Shown piece by piece: positions 25,728 to 36,232 of a stretch of 64,000 nucleotides of DNA. This DNA is from Myxococcales bacterium (lineage in GTDB: Bacteria; Myxococcota_A; Polyangia; Nannocystales; Nannocystaceae), in assembly GCA_020633295.1 (NCBI GenBank), contig JACKDW010000024.1:1-64000 (forward strand). The letters run 5' to 3'. The translations under genes were made by a program, and so were the position numbers. The notes below the pieces were generated by a model. That model did not search any database. It saw only the letters and a list, made by a program, of their open reading frames with translations, and had not been told where the DNA came from. Numbering within the stretch: the first letter of the stretch is position 1; every line of letters begins with the position of its first letter.

Positions 25728-28447
25728 GCCTGCTCGGCGCGCGCGTGGTTGAGCGCGAGCAGCCGGTCGAGCAGCTCGGCGCGCGCGGCCGCGGACGGCC
25801 ACAGCCGCGACCCGCCTGACGTCTCGCGCACGCGGTGATCGAGCGCCCGCGCCGACCAGCCGTAGGCGTCCGCGACCGCGTGGTCGAGCTGCACCTGCAA
25901 CGAGCGCAGCGCCTCGATGTCGGCGGCGCGATCGTCCGGGTCGTGCACGCGCTTGTAGATCCGCGTCAGGCCCTCCTGGCGCGCGCGCGTGAGCTCGAGG
26001 CGCCGCTGCTCGTAGCGCGCGCCCAGCTCGGCGAGCGCGTCGAGCCGCGGCGGCAGCGGGAAGGTCGCGAAGCAGTCGGTCGGCGTGTAGCGCAGATCAG
26101 CGCGCATCGACGAGGCGTAGCGCTGGGCCCACAGCGCGTGCAGCGACGACTGCAGGCACGCGAACAGGCCGTGACAGGCGCTCGGGAACACCACGAGCAT
26201 GTGCGAGTAGACCCAGCCGTTGGGCACGAACGCGAAGGCCAGCGGCTCGCCGACCTCCGACTTCACGAGCACGCGCGCGAGCCCCCGCAGGCGCGCGTAC
26301 AGCTCGGGCGCGCGCTCGGCGAATTGCCACCAGCGCTCGCGTCGCGCCTTTCGCTGGTTGCGCGCGCGCGTCGGCTGCACGCGGGTCCGGACGCGCGCGA
26401 GCAGCTCGGGGAAGTCGGCGGCGACGGGGCCGGCGTAGCCCGCGGGCGCCGTCTCATGGCAAAGCGGCCAGTCCTGAAAGTCGATCACCCACCGGCTCGC
26501 GCGCTGCTCGGGATCGCGGTTGAGGTCGCGCCCGTTGAGGTAGGGTCGCAGCGCCGCCGCGCGCAGCGGCGCCCGCTGCAGCAGCGCGCGCGCCTCGGCC
26601 GGCGACATCGTGAAGCCGAGCCCGAGGATGTTCGAGCCCTGGAACGAGCGCCCGAGGTTGGCGGTGAGCCGCTGCGGTCGTCCGCGGACCGCCCCCGGCT
26701 CACCGAGCGCGCTCGTGATCGTGGCGACGGCGCGGCCGTCCAGCGCGCGCGCGCCAGCCCATGTCCCTCGAGACAGCCACAGCAGCGAGACCTCCACGCT
26801 CGCCGCGCCGCGCCCGGGCCGGAGCGCGCGCCACGAGCGGCTGCGGGCCGCGCCCGTGATCGTGTAGCCGCGCGCGACCAGCTGATCGAGGCCGACCTCG
26901 CGCGTGTCACCCTGCGCGATCGTGTTGGTCGCGATGACGCCGACGCGCCCGCCCTCGCGCACGAGCGCGCAGCAGCGCAGGAGGAAGTAGGCGCACAGGT
27001 CGGCGCTGCCGCGGACGCCGGCGGCGACGTGGCGCACGAGGTAGTCGCGATAGGCGCGCCCGAGCGTCCCCGTGATCCGCTGCCCGCCGACGAAGGGCGG
27101 GTTGGCGAGCAGCGCGTCGAAGCCCCCGCGCGGCGGCGCCCGCCCGAACACCTCCGGGAACGCGCGCGGCCAGTGCAGCGCCGCGACCTCGCCCACCCCG
27201 TCGCCCGGGCTCGCGCCGCTCGCCACCGGCTCGCCGACCAGCGCGTCGCCGACTCGGAGCGCGCGCGCGAGGTGGCGCCCGAGCGCCAATTCCCCAGCCA
27301 CGTTCGCGGCCCCGTCTGCGGTCTCGAGCCACAGCGAGAGCCGCGCGAGCTCGACCGCGACCGCGTCCTTGTCGACCCCGTACAGGCAGCGCGCCGCGAC
27401 CTCGAGACGCGCCCGCCCCCGGTCGGCGGGCGTCTCCGGCAGCGCGCGCGCGCGCGACTCGACGAGGCGGGCCGTCAGGTACTCGCAGGCGCCGAGCAGC
27501 AGCGCCCCCGTGCCCATGGCCGCGTCGCAGACCCGCAGCGCCAGCAGCTCGTCGGGGGCGCGGAGCGTCCAGAGGTCCCGGGTGAGCCCGCGCGCGGGCC
27601 CGCGGAAGACCAGCGGCGCGAGCGTCCGCTCGACCAGCTCGCGCGCGAGCGCGGGCGGCGTGTAGTGACTGCCGCTCGCCCGCCGCGCGCCGTTCTCGAG
27701 GACGTACAGCGCGCCGTTTATGTGAACAACAGGACAGGTCATGTCGCGCACGAGCCCCGCGCACCACTCGAACCGCGAGCGCAGCGCGTCGTCGCCTCCG
27801 CACGCGCGCAGCCAGATCGCACGCGCGCGCGCGTCGATCCGCCGCGCCAGCGCGCGACGCAGCGTCGCCGCGGATCGGCCGGTGCGCGTCCGCAGCAGCC
27901 GGAGCAGCGCGTCCTCTCCCTGCGCGCGCGCGCGCTCGAGAGCCACGCGCTCGACGGGGACCTCACGCCCGCGGCTCGCCGCGAGCGCGAGCACCGGCGT
28001 CGTCGCCCGCGCGAGCCCGCAGCCCAGCAGGCGCTCGTGCAGCCCGCCCAGCTCCCCGTCGCCGACCGCGCCGAGCAGCTCGCGCGTCGCGTCGTCGTCG
28101 AGCTGGAGCGCCGCGCGCTCGAGCGCCGGCGCCCGCGCGGCGGAGAACAGCGGCGCGCACGGGTGCTCCGGCGCGGCGAAGCGCCCCCGCGCGCGCTCGA
28201 TCTGGTCGCGCAGCGCCGACCACGTCGTCGCGCGGCGCCAGCCCGCGGTCGCGGGGAGGAGCCCGCGCGCCCGCCCCCGCTCGAGCACGGCGACGCGCAG
28301 CGCCAGCGTGACGAGCCCGGCAAACAGCGCGTCTACCTCGGCGCCTCGTTCAACCTGGTCTATCGAGCAGGCGATTCGCTGGAGCGCGCGCGCCAGCCTG
28401 GCCTCGTCCGGGCGGGTCGTCTCGGCGGTGCGTGAAGCCAGGGCCAT
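25655..28447 (-). CDS. Large Eco57I/type IIG-like adenine DNA methyltransferase
   Basis: About 930 residues from ATG 28447 (ATG 28474 also possible). The N-terminal 270 residues are helical and precede NGARRASGSHYTPPALA, the usual lead-in to the methyltransferase domain. Motif I is CDAAMGTGALLLGA (about residue 306) and motif IV is LLANPPFVGGQ (about 447), NPPF being a normal variant. A C-terminal target-recognition region follows, with YLNGRDLNRDP, NGWVYSHML and LRSLQVQLDHAVADAYGW. No nuclease motif (PD-x-ExK) is recognised, so it may be a solitary methyltransferase or need a partner. It overlaps the convergent CDF gene by 73 bp. Confidence 0.85.
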   Translation of the reverse strand: MALASRTAETTRPDEARLARALQRIACSIDQVERGAEVDALFAGLVTLALRVAVLERGRARGLLPATAGWRRATTWSALRDQIERARGRFAAPEHPCAPLFSAARAPALERAALQLDDDATRELLGAVGDGELGGLHERLLGCGLARATTPVLALAASRGREVPVERVALERARAQGEDALLRLLRTRTGRSAATLRRALARRIDARARAIWLRACGGDDALRSRFEWCAGLVRDMTCPVVHINGALYVLENGARRASGSHYTPPALARELVERTLAPLVFRGPARGLTRDLWTLRAPDELLALRVCDAAMGTGALLLGACEYLTARLVESRARALPETPADRGRARLEVAARCLYGVDKDAVAVELARLSLWLETADGAANVAGELALGRHLARALRVGDALVGEPVASGASPGDGVGEVAALHWPRAFPEVFGRAPPRGGFDALLANPPFVGGQRITGTLGRAYRDYLVRHVAAGVRGSADLCAYFLLRCCALVREGGRVGVIATNTIAQGDTREVGLDQLVARGYTITGAARSRSWRALRPGRGAASVEVSLLWLSRGTWAGARALDGRAVATITSALGEPGAVRGRPQRLTANLGRSFQGSNILGLGFTMSPAEARALLQRAPLRAAALRPYLNGRDLNRDPEQRASRWVIDFQDWPLCHETAPAGYAGPVAADFPELLARVRTRVQPTRARNQRKARRERWWQFAERAPELYARLRGLARVLVKSEVGEPLAFAFVPNGWVYSHMLVVFPSACHGLFACLQSSLHALWAQRYASSMRADLRYTPTDCFATFPLPPRLDALAELGARYEQRRLELTRARQEGLTRIYKRVHDPDDRAADIEALRSLQVQLDHAVADAYGWSARALDHRVRETSGGSRLWPSAAARAELLDRLLALNHARAEQAQRVSSSASAQACATAGVSSCSVA

Positions 28448-28486
28448 CGAGGAGCGCCTGCCGCCGAGCATCATACACGCCCGCGG

Positions 28487-29752
28487 CTACTGCGGGATCG
28501 GGGGCGGCTGCTCAAAGCCCTGAACGATGTAGACGCGATCGTCGAGGTTCGGCGCGCCCCAGGTCAGGAACATGAAGTCGCCCTTGATCGGCTCGAAGTA
28601 CGCGCCCCAGGGCCGCGGGAACACGGTGAAGAAGTCCTTGCGCGTCGCCACGGTCGGATCGCCCTGACCGTCGACCTCGTAGACCGCGACGGTGTTGTTG
28701 CTCCACTCCGCGACGATGACGCTCTGCGCGTCGAAGCCCGGCGACTCGGCGGGCACGTAGGCGAAGCCGCCCGGGCCGTTCGGCAGCGTCGCGGTCTTCA
28801 CCGGGTTCTGCAGCGCGTAGTGATCGTTCTGCTCCACGTAGTCGACGTGGTACCAGTTGCCCGCGGACCAGGTCAGCACGCGCAGCCCCGCGGGATCGTT
28901 GAGGTTCGGCGGGACGAAGCCGAGCCCGCTGACCCCCTGATCTTCATTGATCCCCAGCGGCCCCATGCTCGTGGTGCTCACCGGGAGGTTCTGGCCTGGC
29001 AGCAGCTGGCTGACCTGGTTCACGGGCCAGTGCGTGTAGAACAGGATCGTCTTCGGCCCGTAGGTCAGGTTCGCGTCGACGTAGGGCGCGTCGACGATCG
29101 GCGTCGCCAGGCCGTTGAAGCCAATGATGTTCCCGCACGGCCCGCGCACGACGCCGATCGAGTAGATCTTGCCGTCGGGCTGCTCGGAGTCGCCGGCGAT
29201 CAGCAGCGTGTCCGGATCGTCATGCGCGATCGTGCAGCCGCCGAGCAGCGCGCCGTCGGGCACGCCTGGCACGGGGCCGAGGTCGTAGGTCGTGTAGAAC
29301 TCCTCGAACTCCGGCGCGATGACCACCTCCTGGCCTGCGGGGTTGGGCAGATCGTCCTGGCAGTCCGGGATGACGTCGCCGGTGGTCCCGTCCGTCTCCG
29401 TGGCGCCGCTGGTGCTGGTGCCGGTCCCCGTGCCGCTCGTGTCGCCGGTGGCGCTCTCGCCGGTGCTCCCCGGGCCCGTCGTCGCGCTCTCGCCCCCGTC
29501 GCTCGAGGAGCCCGTCGACGGATCGGTCGTCATCAAAGACCCGCTCGACGCCGACGTGCCCGGGTCGGGGCACCCGGTCGCGCAGTCTTCGCTCGTCGTC
29601 GCGGGCGATCCGGAGCTCGACGTCGTCGGGCCGGCGCTCGTCCCGTCGCTCGCGCTCGCCGCCGAGTCGCTCGTCCCGTCGCCCGCGTCGCCGCAGCTCA
29701 CCAGCGCGAGCGCCAGCGCCAGCGTGATCGAGGTTCGTAAGGTCATGTCCAT
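28487..29752 (-). CDS. Exported lipoprotein of unknown function with Thr/Ser/Gly linker
   Basis: 421 residues. The signal peptide ends in ALALVSCGDAG, a clear lipobox. Residues about 25-135 are a Ser/Thr/Gly-rich linker including CATGCPDPG. The C-terminal 290 residues have strands such as DPDTLLIAGDSE, GLRVLTWSAGNWYHVDYV and SVIVAEWSNNTVAVYEVD, which suggest a beta-propeller. It is probably displayed on the cell surface. No enzymatic residues are identified. Upstream, GTCATGT occurs twice 15 bp apart (GGTCATGTCC and AGTCATGTTC). Confidence 0.75.
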   Translation of the reverse strand: MDMTLRTSITLALALALVSCGDAGDGTSDSAASASDGTSAGPTTSSSGSPATTSEDCATGCPDPGTSASSGSLMTTDPSTGSSSDGGESATTGPGSTGESATGDTSGTGTGTSTSGATETDGTTGDVIPDCQDDLPNPAGQEVVIAPEFEEFYTTYDLGPVPGVPDGALLGGCTIAHDDPDTLLIAGDSEQPDGKIYSIGVVRGPCGNIIGFNGLATPIVDAPYVDANLTYGPKTILFYTHWPVNQVSQLLPGQNLPVSTTSMGPLGINEDQGVSGLGFVPPNLNDPAGLRVLTWSAGNWYHVDYVEQNDHYALQNPVKTATLPNGPGGFAYVPAESPGFDAQSVIVAEWSNNTVAVYEVDGQGDPTVATRKDFFTVFPRPWGAYFEPIKGDFMFLTWGAPNLDDRVYIVQGFEQPPPIPQ

Positions 29753-29892
29753 ATAGTCATGTTCTGCGGTCCGTCGAGCGCGATCAACAACGCCGTCCCG
29801 CGCCGCGCCGGCGGCCCGCGGCGCCCGCGGTGACCTGGCGCGATCGCGCGCGGCCGCCGATCTCGAGCCCCGGCGCCGATTCTCGTTGCATC

Positions 29893-29918
29893 GTTACACT
29901 TGTAGTGGTAACTCTACA
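29893..29918. promoter_or_regulatory. Probable BlaI-type operator
   Basis: Two nested dyads occur in an AT-rich stretch: GTTAC-N10-GTAAC (29893-29912) and TGTAG-N8-CTACA (29901-29918). TACA/TGTA half-sites are known for BlaI/MecI repressors. The site lies about 40 bp upstream of the blaI-like gene, fitting autoregulation. Confidence 0.55.
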
Positions 29919-29955
29919 TGAGTCGAGGTTCTCGACGACGACGCGGAGGTGTACG

Positions 29956-30342
29956 ATGACGCAGAGCGACCGGTCGCTGCAGGCGACCGAGTGGGACCTG
30001 CTCGAGGTGCTGTGGGCGGCCGAGCGCGCGACGGCGCGGGAGGTCGCGGACGCGCTGCAGGCGCGACGGGGCTGGGCCTACTCGACCGTCAAGACCATGC
30101 TCGACCGCATGGTGAAGAAGGAGCTCGTCGACGCGCGCCGCGTCGGCAACGTGTGGGAGTACGCGCCGGCCATCGCGCGCGACGACGCGCGGCGCGGCGC
30201 CTGGCGCAGCTTCGTCGAGACGGTGTTCGGCGGCGCGATGACGCCCGCGCTGCACTTCCTCGCCAACGACGCGAAGCTGACGAAGTACCAGCGTCAGCAG
30301 CTCTCGCGCCTGCTCGACCCAGAGGAGCCGGACAATGTCTGA
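29956..30342 (+). CDS. BlaI/MecI/CopY family transcriptional repressor
   Basis: 128 residues from ATG 29956 with GCGGAGG upstream. The winged helix-turn-helix shows LQATEWDLLEVLW, TAREVADALQ and AYSTVKTMLDRMVKKELV, matching BlaI. The C-terminal part would dimerise. In this family the repressor is cleaved when the paired BlaR1-type protease is activated. Its stop overlaps the start of that protease gene (ATGTCTGA), so the two are translationally coupled. Confidence 0.92.
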   Translation: MTQSDRSLQATEWDLLEVLWAAERATAREVADALQARRGWAYSTVKTMLDRMVKKELVDARRVGNVWEYAPAIARDDARRGAWRSFVETVFGGAMTPALHFLANDAKLTKYQRQQLSRLLDPEEPDNV

Positions 30343-32482
30343 GTCGATCCTCGCCGAGCTCACGCTCCTCGCGACGGCCGATCTCGCGGCTACGCTCGCC
30401 GCCCTCGGTCACGACGGCGCGGGCTGGTGGCTGCGCATGAGCCTGTGGACAGGCGCGCTGCTCGCCGCCGCGCTGCTCGCCGATCACCTGCTGCGGCGCC
30501 GCGTGGCCCCGGCCTGGCGCGCGGTCCTCTACCTCGCGGTGTTCGTCCGCGCCGCGCTGCCGGTGGACTGGAGCGCGCCGCTCAGCCCGCTCGCCGCCGC
30601 GCCGGCCTCCACGACAACTGTAGAGGAAGTGGCGCCCGCGACCACGAACGACGGCGCCGCGCTGGAGGCCCTGGCCGCGCCCGCGCTGCTCGGCGCGCCC
30701 GCGCTCCCGGCCCCGCCGGCGGAGGGGCCGAGCCTGTCGCCGCTGCCGCTCGCGCTCGGCCTGGTGTACCTGCTCGGCGCGCTCGCGCTCCTCGGCGCGG
30801 GGGTCCGCGCGCGCCGGCGGCTCCGGGCGACGATCGCCGAGGCCCGCCCGGCGCGGCCCGAACTCGCCGCGCTCGCGCCCGAACTCACCGTGCTCGAGCA
30901 CGCGGAGGCCGGGCCGTTCGCGTGCGGCGTGCTGCGGCGCCGGGTCGTGCTCCCCGCGCGGCTGCTGGGCGCCCTCGCCCCGGACGAGCTGGCCTGCGTC
31001 GTCGCGCACGAGCGCGCCCACCACCGCCGCCGCGATCCGCTGCAGGTCTTCGCGCTGTCCTTGGTGACCGCCGCGCTCTGGCCCCTGCTCCCGATCTGGA
31101 TCGCGGCGGCCCGCCTCCGTCAGCTCATGGAGCTCTCGGCCGACGAGCTCGCGCTCCGCCTCGGGCGCACCGACGCGCGCCGCTACGGCGAGACGCTGCT
31201 CAAGCTCGCCGAGCTCCCCGCCGTCCGCTCCCCGCTGGCCACCGCCGTGGGCCTCGAGCCCGGCGGCGTGGCGGAGATCCGACGGCGCTTGCTCGCGCTG
31301 CGAGGCGGCGCGCGGCTGCCCGCAGCGGCCCAGGCCGGCGTGGCCGTCGCTATCGGATCGCTCGCGCTCGCCTGCGCCGGCGCGGGGGAGCCGATCGCCG
31401 ACGAGCGCTGCGAGGAGCCCGTCGACGCGCGCCTCGCCGAGCCCGCCGCGGACTGCGTGGCGCTCAAGCGCGTCGCTACGACCCAGCACGACCGAAGCGA
31501 GCGCGCCGACGACCCGGACGCGCGCGAGCAGGCGCTCGCCGCCTACGACCGCTACGCGGCCTCCTGCGCGCGGGACCAGGATCACGCGGAGATGCTCTAC
31601 TACCGCGCCGAGCTGCTGTGGGCGGCCGCCTCGCGGCTGCACGCGTCCGGCGACGAGACGCGCGCGCGGGCGGCCTTCGATCGCGCGCGCGGGGCCTTCG
31701 AGCAGGCGCTCGCGGCCAAGCCCGGCGGCTTCACCGAGGACGCCGCGTACGCGCAGCTGCTCGCGACGATGAACGCGCTCGGCCTCGAGACGCGCGCGGC
31801 CCCGGGCCGTCGCGGCGACGGGAGCCGTGACGCTGGCGGGGCCTTCCCCATCACGGACTACAGCGGCGACGAGCGCCGGCTGCTGCGCAGCGGCGAGCTC
31901 TTCGCCCGCTACGTCGACGATCCAGAGAACGAGGGCACGCAGCTCGTGCTCTACACGCGCGCGCGCCTCGCGAGCGAGCACAACCGCTTCGACGAGGCCG
32001 AGCGACACGCGCGAGCGCTGCTCGACAGCTCGGACGGCGAAGCGCTCCACGTCTGGGCGGCGCAGATCCTCACCGACGTCCTGACGATCCGCATGGCGGA
32101 CGAGGCGGCGCCCGACGCCGCGCGCGAGGCCGCGGCCGACGAGCTGCTCGCCTGGCTGACCCGCGCCCAGGCGATGGCGCTGTACCAGCGCGACGAGGCG
32201 GCGTCGCTGCGCGACGCGGTCTCGCCCCTGACGACGGGCGCGATGTGGGTGAAGGCCGAGGTCGCGAACGCGGCGGGCCGCCACGCGGAGTGCGGAGCGC
32301 GGTTCGCCGCGCTCATCGACCGCGCCCCCGAGCACCCGCAGCTCGACGACGCGATGATCAACGCGGCGCGCTGCTGGTCGGCGAGCGGCGACCGTGCGCG
32401 GGCCCGCGAGCACGCCCGCGCGCTGCTGCGACGCGCGCCAGGCAGCGAGCACGCCCGCGAGGCCCGCACGCTCGCGCGCTGA
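30335..32482 (+). CDS. BlaR1/MecR1-like M56 metalloprotease with C-terminal helical repeats
   Basis: 715 residues. Several membrane helices in the first 160 residues flank an M56 protease domain with HERAH zinc motif (VVAHERAHHRRRDP, about residue 225) and a downstream ELSADELAL supplying the Glu ligand. Another hydrophobic segment lies near 335. Instead of a penicillin-binding sensor, the C-terminus is a roughly 360-residue helical region with TPR-like pairs (AYDRYAASCARDQDHAEMLY, HAECGARFAALIDRAPEHP). It therefore probably responds to something other than a beta-lactam. Coupled to the blaI-like gene by an 8-bp overlap. Confidence 0.87.
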   Translation: MSESILAELTLLATADLAATLAALGHDGAGWWLRMSLWTGALLAAALLADHLLRRRVAPAWRAVLYLAVFVRAALPVDWSAPLSPLAAAPASTTTVEEVAPATTNDGAALEALAAPALLGAPALPAPPAEGPSLSPLPLALGLVYLLGALALLGAGVRARRRLRATIAEARPARPELAALAPELTVLEHAEAGPFACGVLRRRVVLPARLLGALAPDELACVVAHERAHHRRRDPLQVFALSLVTAALWPLLPIWIAAARLRQLMELSADELALRLGRTDARRYGETLLKLAELPAVRSPLATAVGLEPGGVAEIRRRLLALRGGARLPAAAQAGVAVAIGSLALACAGAGEPIADERCEEPVDARLAEPAADCVALKRVATTQHDRSERADDPDAREQALAAYDRYAASCARDQDHAEMLYYRAELLWAAASRLHASGDETRARAAFDRARGAFEQALAAKPGGFTEDAAYAQLLATMNALGLETRAAPGRRGDGSRDAGGAFPITDYSGDERRLLRSGELFARYVDDPENEGTQLVLYTRARLASEHNRFDEAERHARALLDSSDGEALHVWAAQILTDVLTIRMADEAAPDAAREAAADELLAWLTRAQAMALYQRDEAASLRDAVSPLTTGAMWVKAEVANAAGRHAECGARFAALIDRAPEHPQLDDAMINAARCWSASGDRARAREHARALLRRAPGSEHAREARTLAR

Positions 32483-32588
32483 GGACCGCGCTGAGGACCG
32501 CGGCGCTCCGGCGCTGCAACCTCGTCGCGATCGTTCGTCGACGCCGCCCCGACGCGCGGGCGAACGCGCTACCCTGATCCACGCGGCG

Positions 32589-34106
32589 ATGGACGATGAG
32601 CACTACCTCAAGCGCGAGCTCTACGAGCGCGTCCGCGAGGACGCGAGGATCTTCGAGTTCCTGCAGGACGGCTCGCTCGACGGGATCTGGTACTGGGATC
32701 TCGAGCGCCCTGATCACGAGTGGATGAGCCCGCGCTTCTGGCAGACGCTCGGGGTCGACCCTGACGACAAGCAGCACCTCGCGTCGGAGTGGCAGGACCT
32801 GATCAACCCCGACGACCTCGCGCTCGCGATCGAGAACTTCCGTCGCCACTGCGAGGATCCGCGCCACCCCTACGACCAGATCGTGCGCTACCGCCACGCC
32901 GACGGCTCGACCGTCTGGGTGCGCTGTCGCGGGCTCGCGATCCGCGACGCGACCGGCGCCCCGATCCGGATGCTCGGCGCCCACACGGACGTCACGCGCC
33001 TCAAGCAGGCCGAGGCCGAGCTCACCCGGCGCGTCGCCGACGAGACCTCGCGGCGGCTCGTCGAGCACCTCCCGCACGCGCTGCTCATCGTCACCGCGCG
33101 CGGCGCCGTGGACTTCATGAACCGCGCGGCCGAGTCGATGCTCGGCTACTCGCGCGCGGAGCTGATCGAACAGCCCATCGAGCTCCTGATCCCGCCCCGC
33201 CTCCGCGGGCCGCACGCGGCGCTCGTGAGCGCGTTCCAGGCCGCGCCGAGCCAGCGGCGCATGGGCGTGGGCCGCGACGTCGTCGCGCTGCGCAAGGACG
33301 GGAGCGAGCTCCCGGTCGAGATCGGGCTCACCCCCATCGAGACCCCCCGCGGCGCGATGACGGTCGCCTCGATCATCGACATCACGACGCGCAAGCAGCA
33401 CGAGCGCGCCATCGAGCGCAGCAACCGGGACCTCGAGCGCTTCGCGTACGTCACCTCCCACGACCTGCAGGCGCCGCTGCGGCAGGTCGTGAGCTTCGCG
33501 CGGCTCCTGCAGGAGAACCTCGGCGACGGCCTCAGCGACGAGTCGCGCGAGGACCTCGCGTACCTCATCGACGCGACCAAGCGCATGCAGCAGATGATCC
33601 ACGCGATCCTCGACTTCTCGCGCCTGCACACGCGATCGCCGGCGCGCGCCCGCGTCGACCTCGGCGAGGTGTTCGTCGAGGTCCGCCGCGCGCTCGCCCA
33701 CGAGATCGACGACGCGGGCGCGACGTTCGAGGTCGACGCGCTGCCGACCATGACGGGCGACCCTGCCCACTTCACGATGATCCTGCAGAACCTGCTCGCC
33801 AACTCGCTCAAGTTCCGGCGCGCCGACGTCCCGCTCGTCATTCAGCTGCGGATGGACGACGCGAACGGGCGCACCCGCCTGCGCTTCTCTGACAACGGCA
33901 TCGGCTTCCCGGCCGAGCACGCGGAGGAGATCTTCGGCATGTTCCGCCGGCTCGAGCGCCGCGAGGACTACCCGGGGACCGGGATCGGGCTGGCGATGGT
34001 CCGACGGATCGTCGAGGAGCAGGGCGGGCGCGTCTGGGCTGAGTCCGCGCGCGGCGCCGGGACCACGATCGTCATCGACTGGCCAGGGACGCCGCCAGGA
34101 GCGTGA
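32589..34106 (+). CDS. PAS-domain sensor histidine kinase
   Basis: 505 residues without membrane segments. Two PAS domains (about 20-140 and 155-265; the first ends in IRMLGAHTDVTRLKQAE) lead to a HisKA domain with phospho-acceptor His in YVTSHDLQAPLRQ (about residue 291). The ATPase domain has LLANSLKFRR, FSDNGIGF and GTGIGLAMVRRIVEEQGG. It resembles bacteriophytochrome-type cytosolic kinases. The stop overlaps the ATG of a response-regulator remnant (TGATG), then an HPt gene follows, so a phosphorelay operon was probably present. Confidence 0.92.
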   Translation: MDDEHYLKRELYERVREDARIFEFLQDGSLDGIWYWDLERPDHEWMSPRFWQTLGVDPDDKQHLASEWQDLINPDDLALAIENFRRHCEDPRHPYDQIVRYRHADGSTVWVRCRGLAIRDATGAPIRMLGAHTDVTRLKQAEAELTRRVADETSRRLVEHLPHALLIVTARGAVDFMNRAAESMLGYSRAELIEQPIELLIPPRLRGPHAALVSAFQAAPSQRRMGVGRDVVALRKDGSELPVEIGLTPIETPRGAMTVASIIDITTRKQHERAIERSNRDLERFAYVTSHDLQAPLRQVVSFARLLQENLGDGLSDESREDLAYLIDATKRMQQMIHAILDFSRLHTRSPARARVDLGEVFVEVRRALAHEIDDAGATFEVDALPTMTGDPAHFTMILQNLLANSLKFRRADVPLVIQLRMDDANGRTRLRFSDNGIGFPAEHAEEIFGMFRRLERREDYPGTGIGLAMVRRIVEEQGGRVWAESARGAGTTIVIDWPGTPPGA

Positions 34107-34292
34107 TGAAGACGATCGCGCTCGTGCTCATCGAGGACGACCCCGCCGACGTCCGCCTGACCCGCGCCGGGCTGCGTCTACCAGGGCTGCGTCAACGCCT
34201 ACAGCGGCAAGCCGGTCGACTTCGGCCTGATCCGGGAGTTCTCCCGCTCCTGGTTCGAGCTCCGCGCGCTCCCGCGCGAGGACGCTCGCTGA
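34106..34292 (+). pseudogene. Response regulator remnant with internal deletion
   Basis: The 5' end reads MKTIALVLIEDDPADVRLTR, a standard receiver start. The 3' end, in another frame, reads VYQGCVNAYSGKPVDFGLI then REFSRSWFELRALP and TGA, the standard end of small Rcp1-type receivers with the conserved Lys-Pro. The middle, including the phospho-Asp, is missing, about 80 residues. A 10-bp direct repeat, GGGCTGCGTC (34169-34178 and 34184-34193), lies at the join. It can no longer accept phosphate. Confidence 0.8.
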
Positions 34293-34331
34293 GCGCTGGC
34301 GCGTCCCGCCCCGTTCGCCGTAACATGTCCT

Positions 34332-34625
34332 ATGGATCCAATCGAGAAGATACGCGCTGAGGTGCGCGCGATGTTCCTCGAGGCGCTGCCGGAGCAGATC
34401 CGACACGTGCGCGCGCTCGCGTCCCGCGTCGACGCGAACCTCGAGGCGGCGACCGAGCTGCGCCGGATCGCCCACAAGCTCGGCGGCTCCGGGACGACCT
34501 TCGGCTTCCCGGAGATCTCGCGCGAGGGCTACCTCTGCAGCCGCGCGCCGGACTCCGATCTGCCCGCGCGCGCCGACGCGCTGCTGCGCACCCTCGACGC
34601 GGTCGCCGGCGATCCCTCGCCCTGA
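34332..34625 (+). CDS. Histidine phosphotransfer (HPt) domain protein
   Basis: 97 residues. The HPt signature is ELRRIAHKLGGSGTTFGF, with the phospho-acceptor His at about residue 56 and the typical Gly/Ser following. It would relay phosphate between a receiver and another regulator in the cytosol. It lies 39 bp after the dead receiver and downstream of the PAS kinase. It starts at ATG 34332, with no strong ribosome-binding site; ACATGTCC lies just upstream. Confidence 0.85.
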   Translation: MDPIEKIRAEVRAMFLEALPEQIRHVRALASRVDANLEAATELRRIAHKLGGSGTTFGFPEISREGYLCSRAPDSDLPARADALLRTLDAVAGDPSP

Positions 34626-34759
34626 GCGCGCTCCGCGAACCAGACCCCGACGGCGCGACGCCGGTTCGCCTCGGAGCGAGGAAGGTCCCCTGCGTGCGTC
34701 GGCGGTCGCCGGCAACGCGCGCGCGTTCCAACGGACATGTCGGATGCGCCCTGCTCGGA

Positions 34760-36232
<1,473 letters not shown>

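Noticed and set aside
21089..28447. BREX or DISARM defence island
   Set aside because: Only methyltransferase-like genes are present. No PglZ, BrxC, BrxL, DrmA or DrmB-type genes are recognised in the window.
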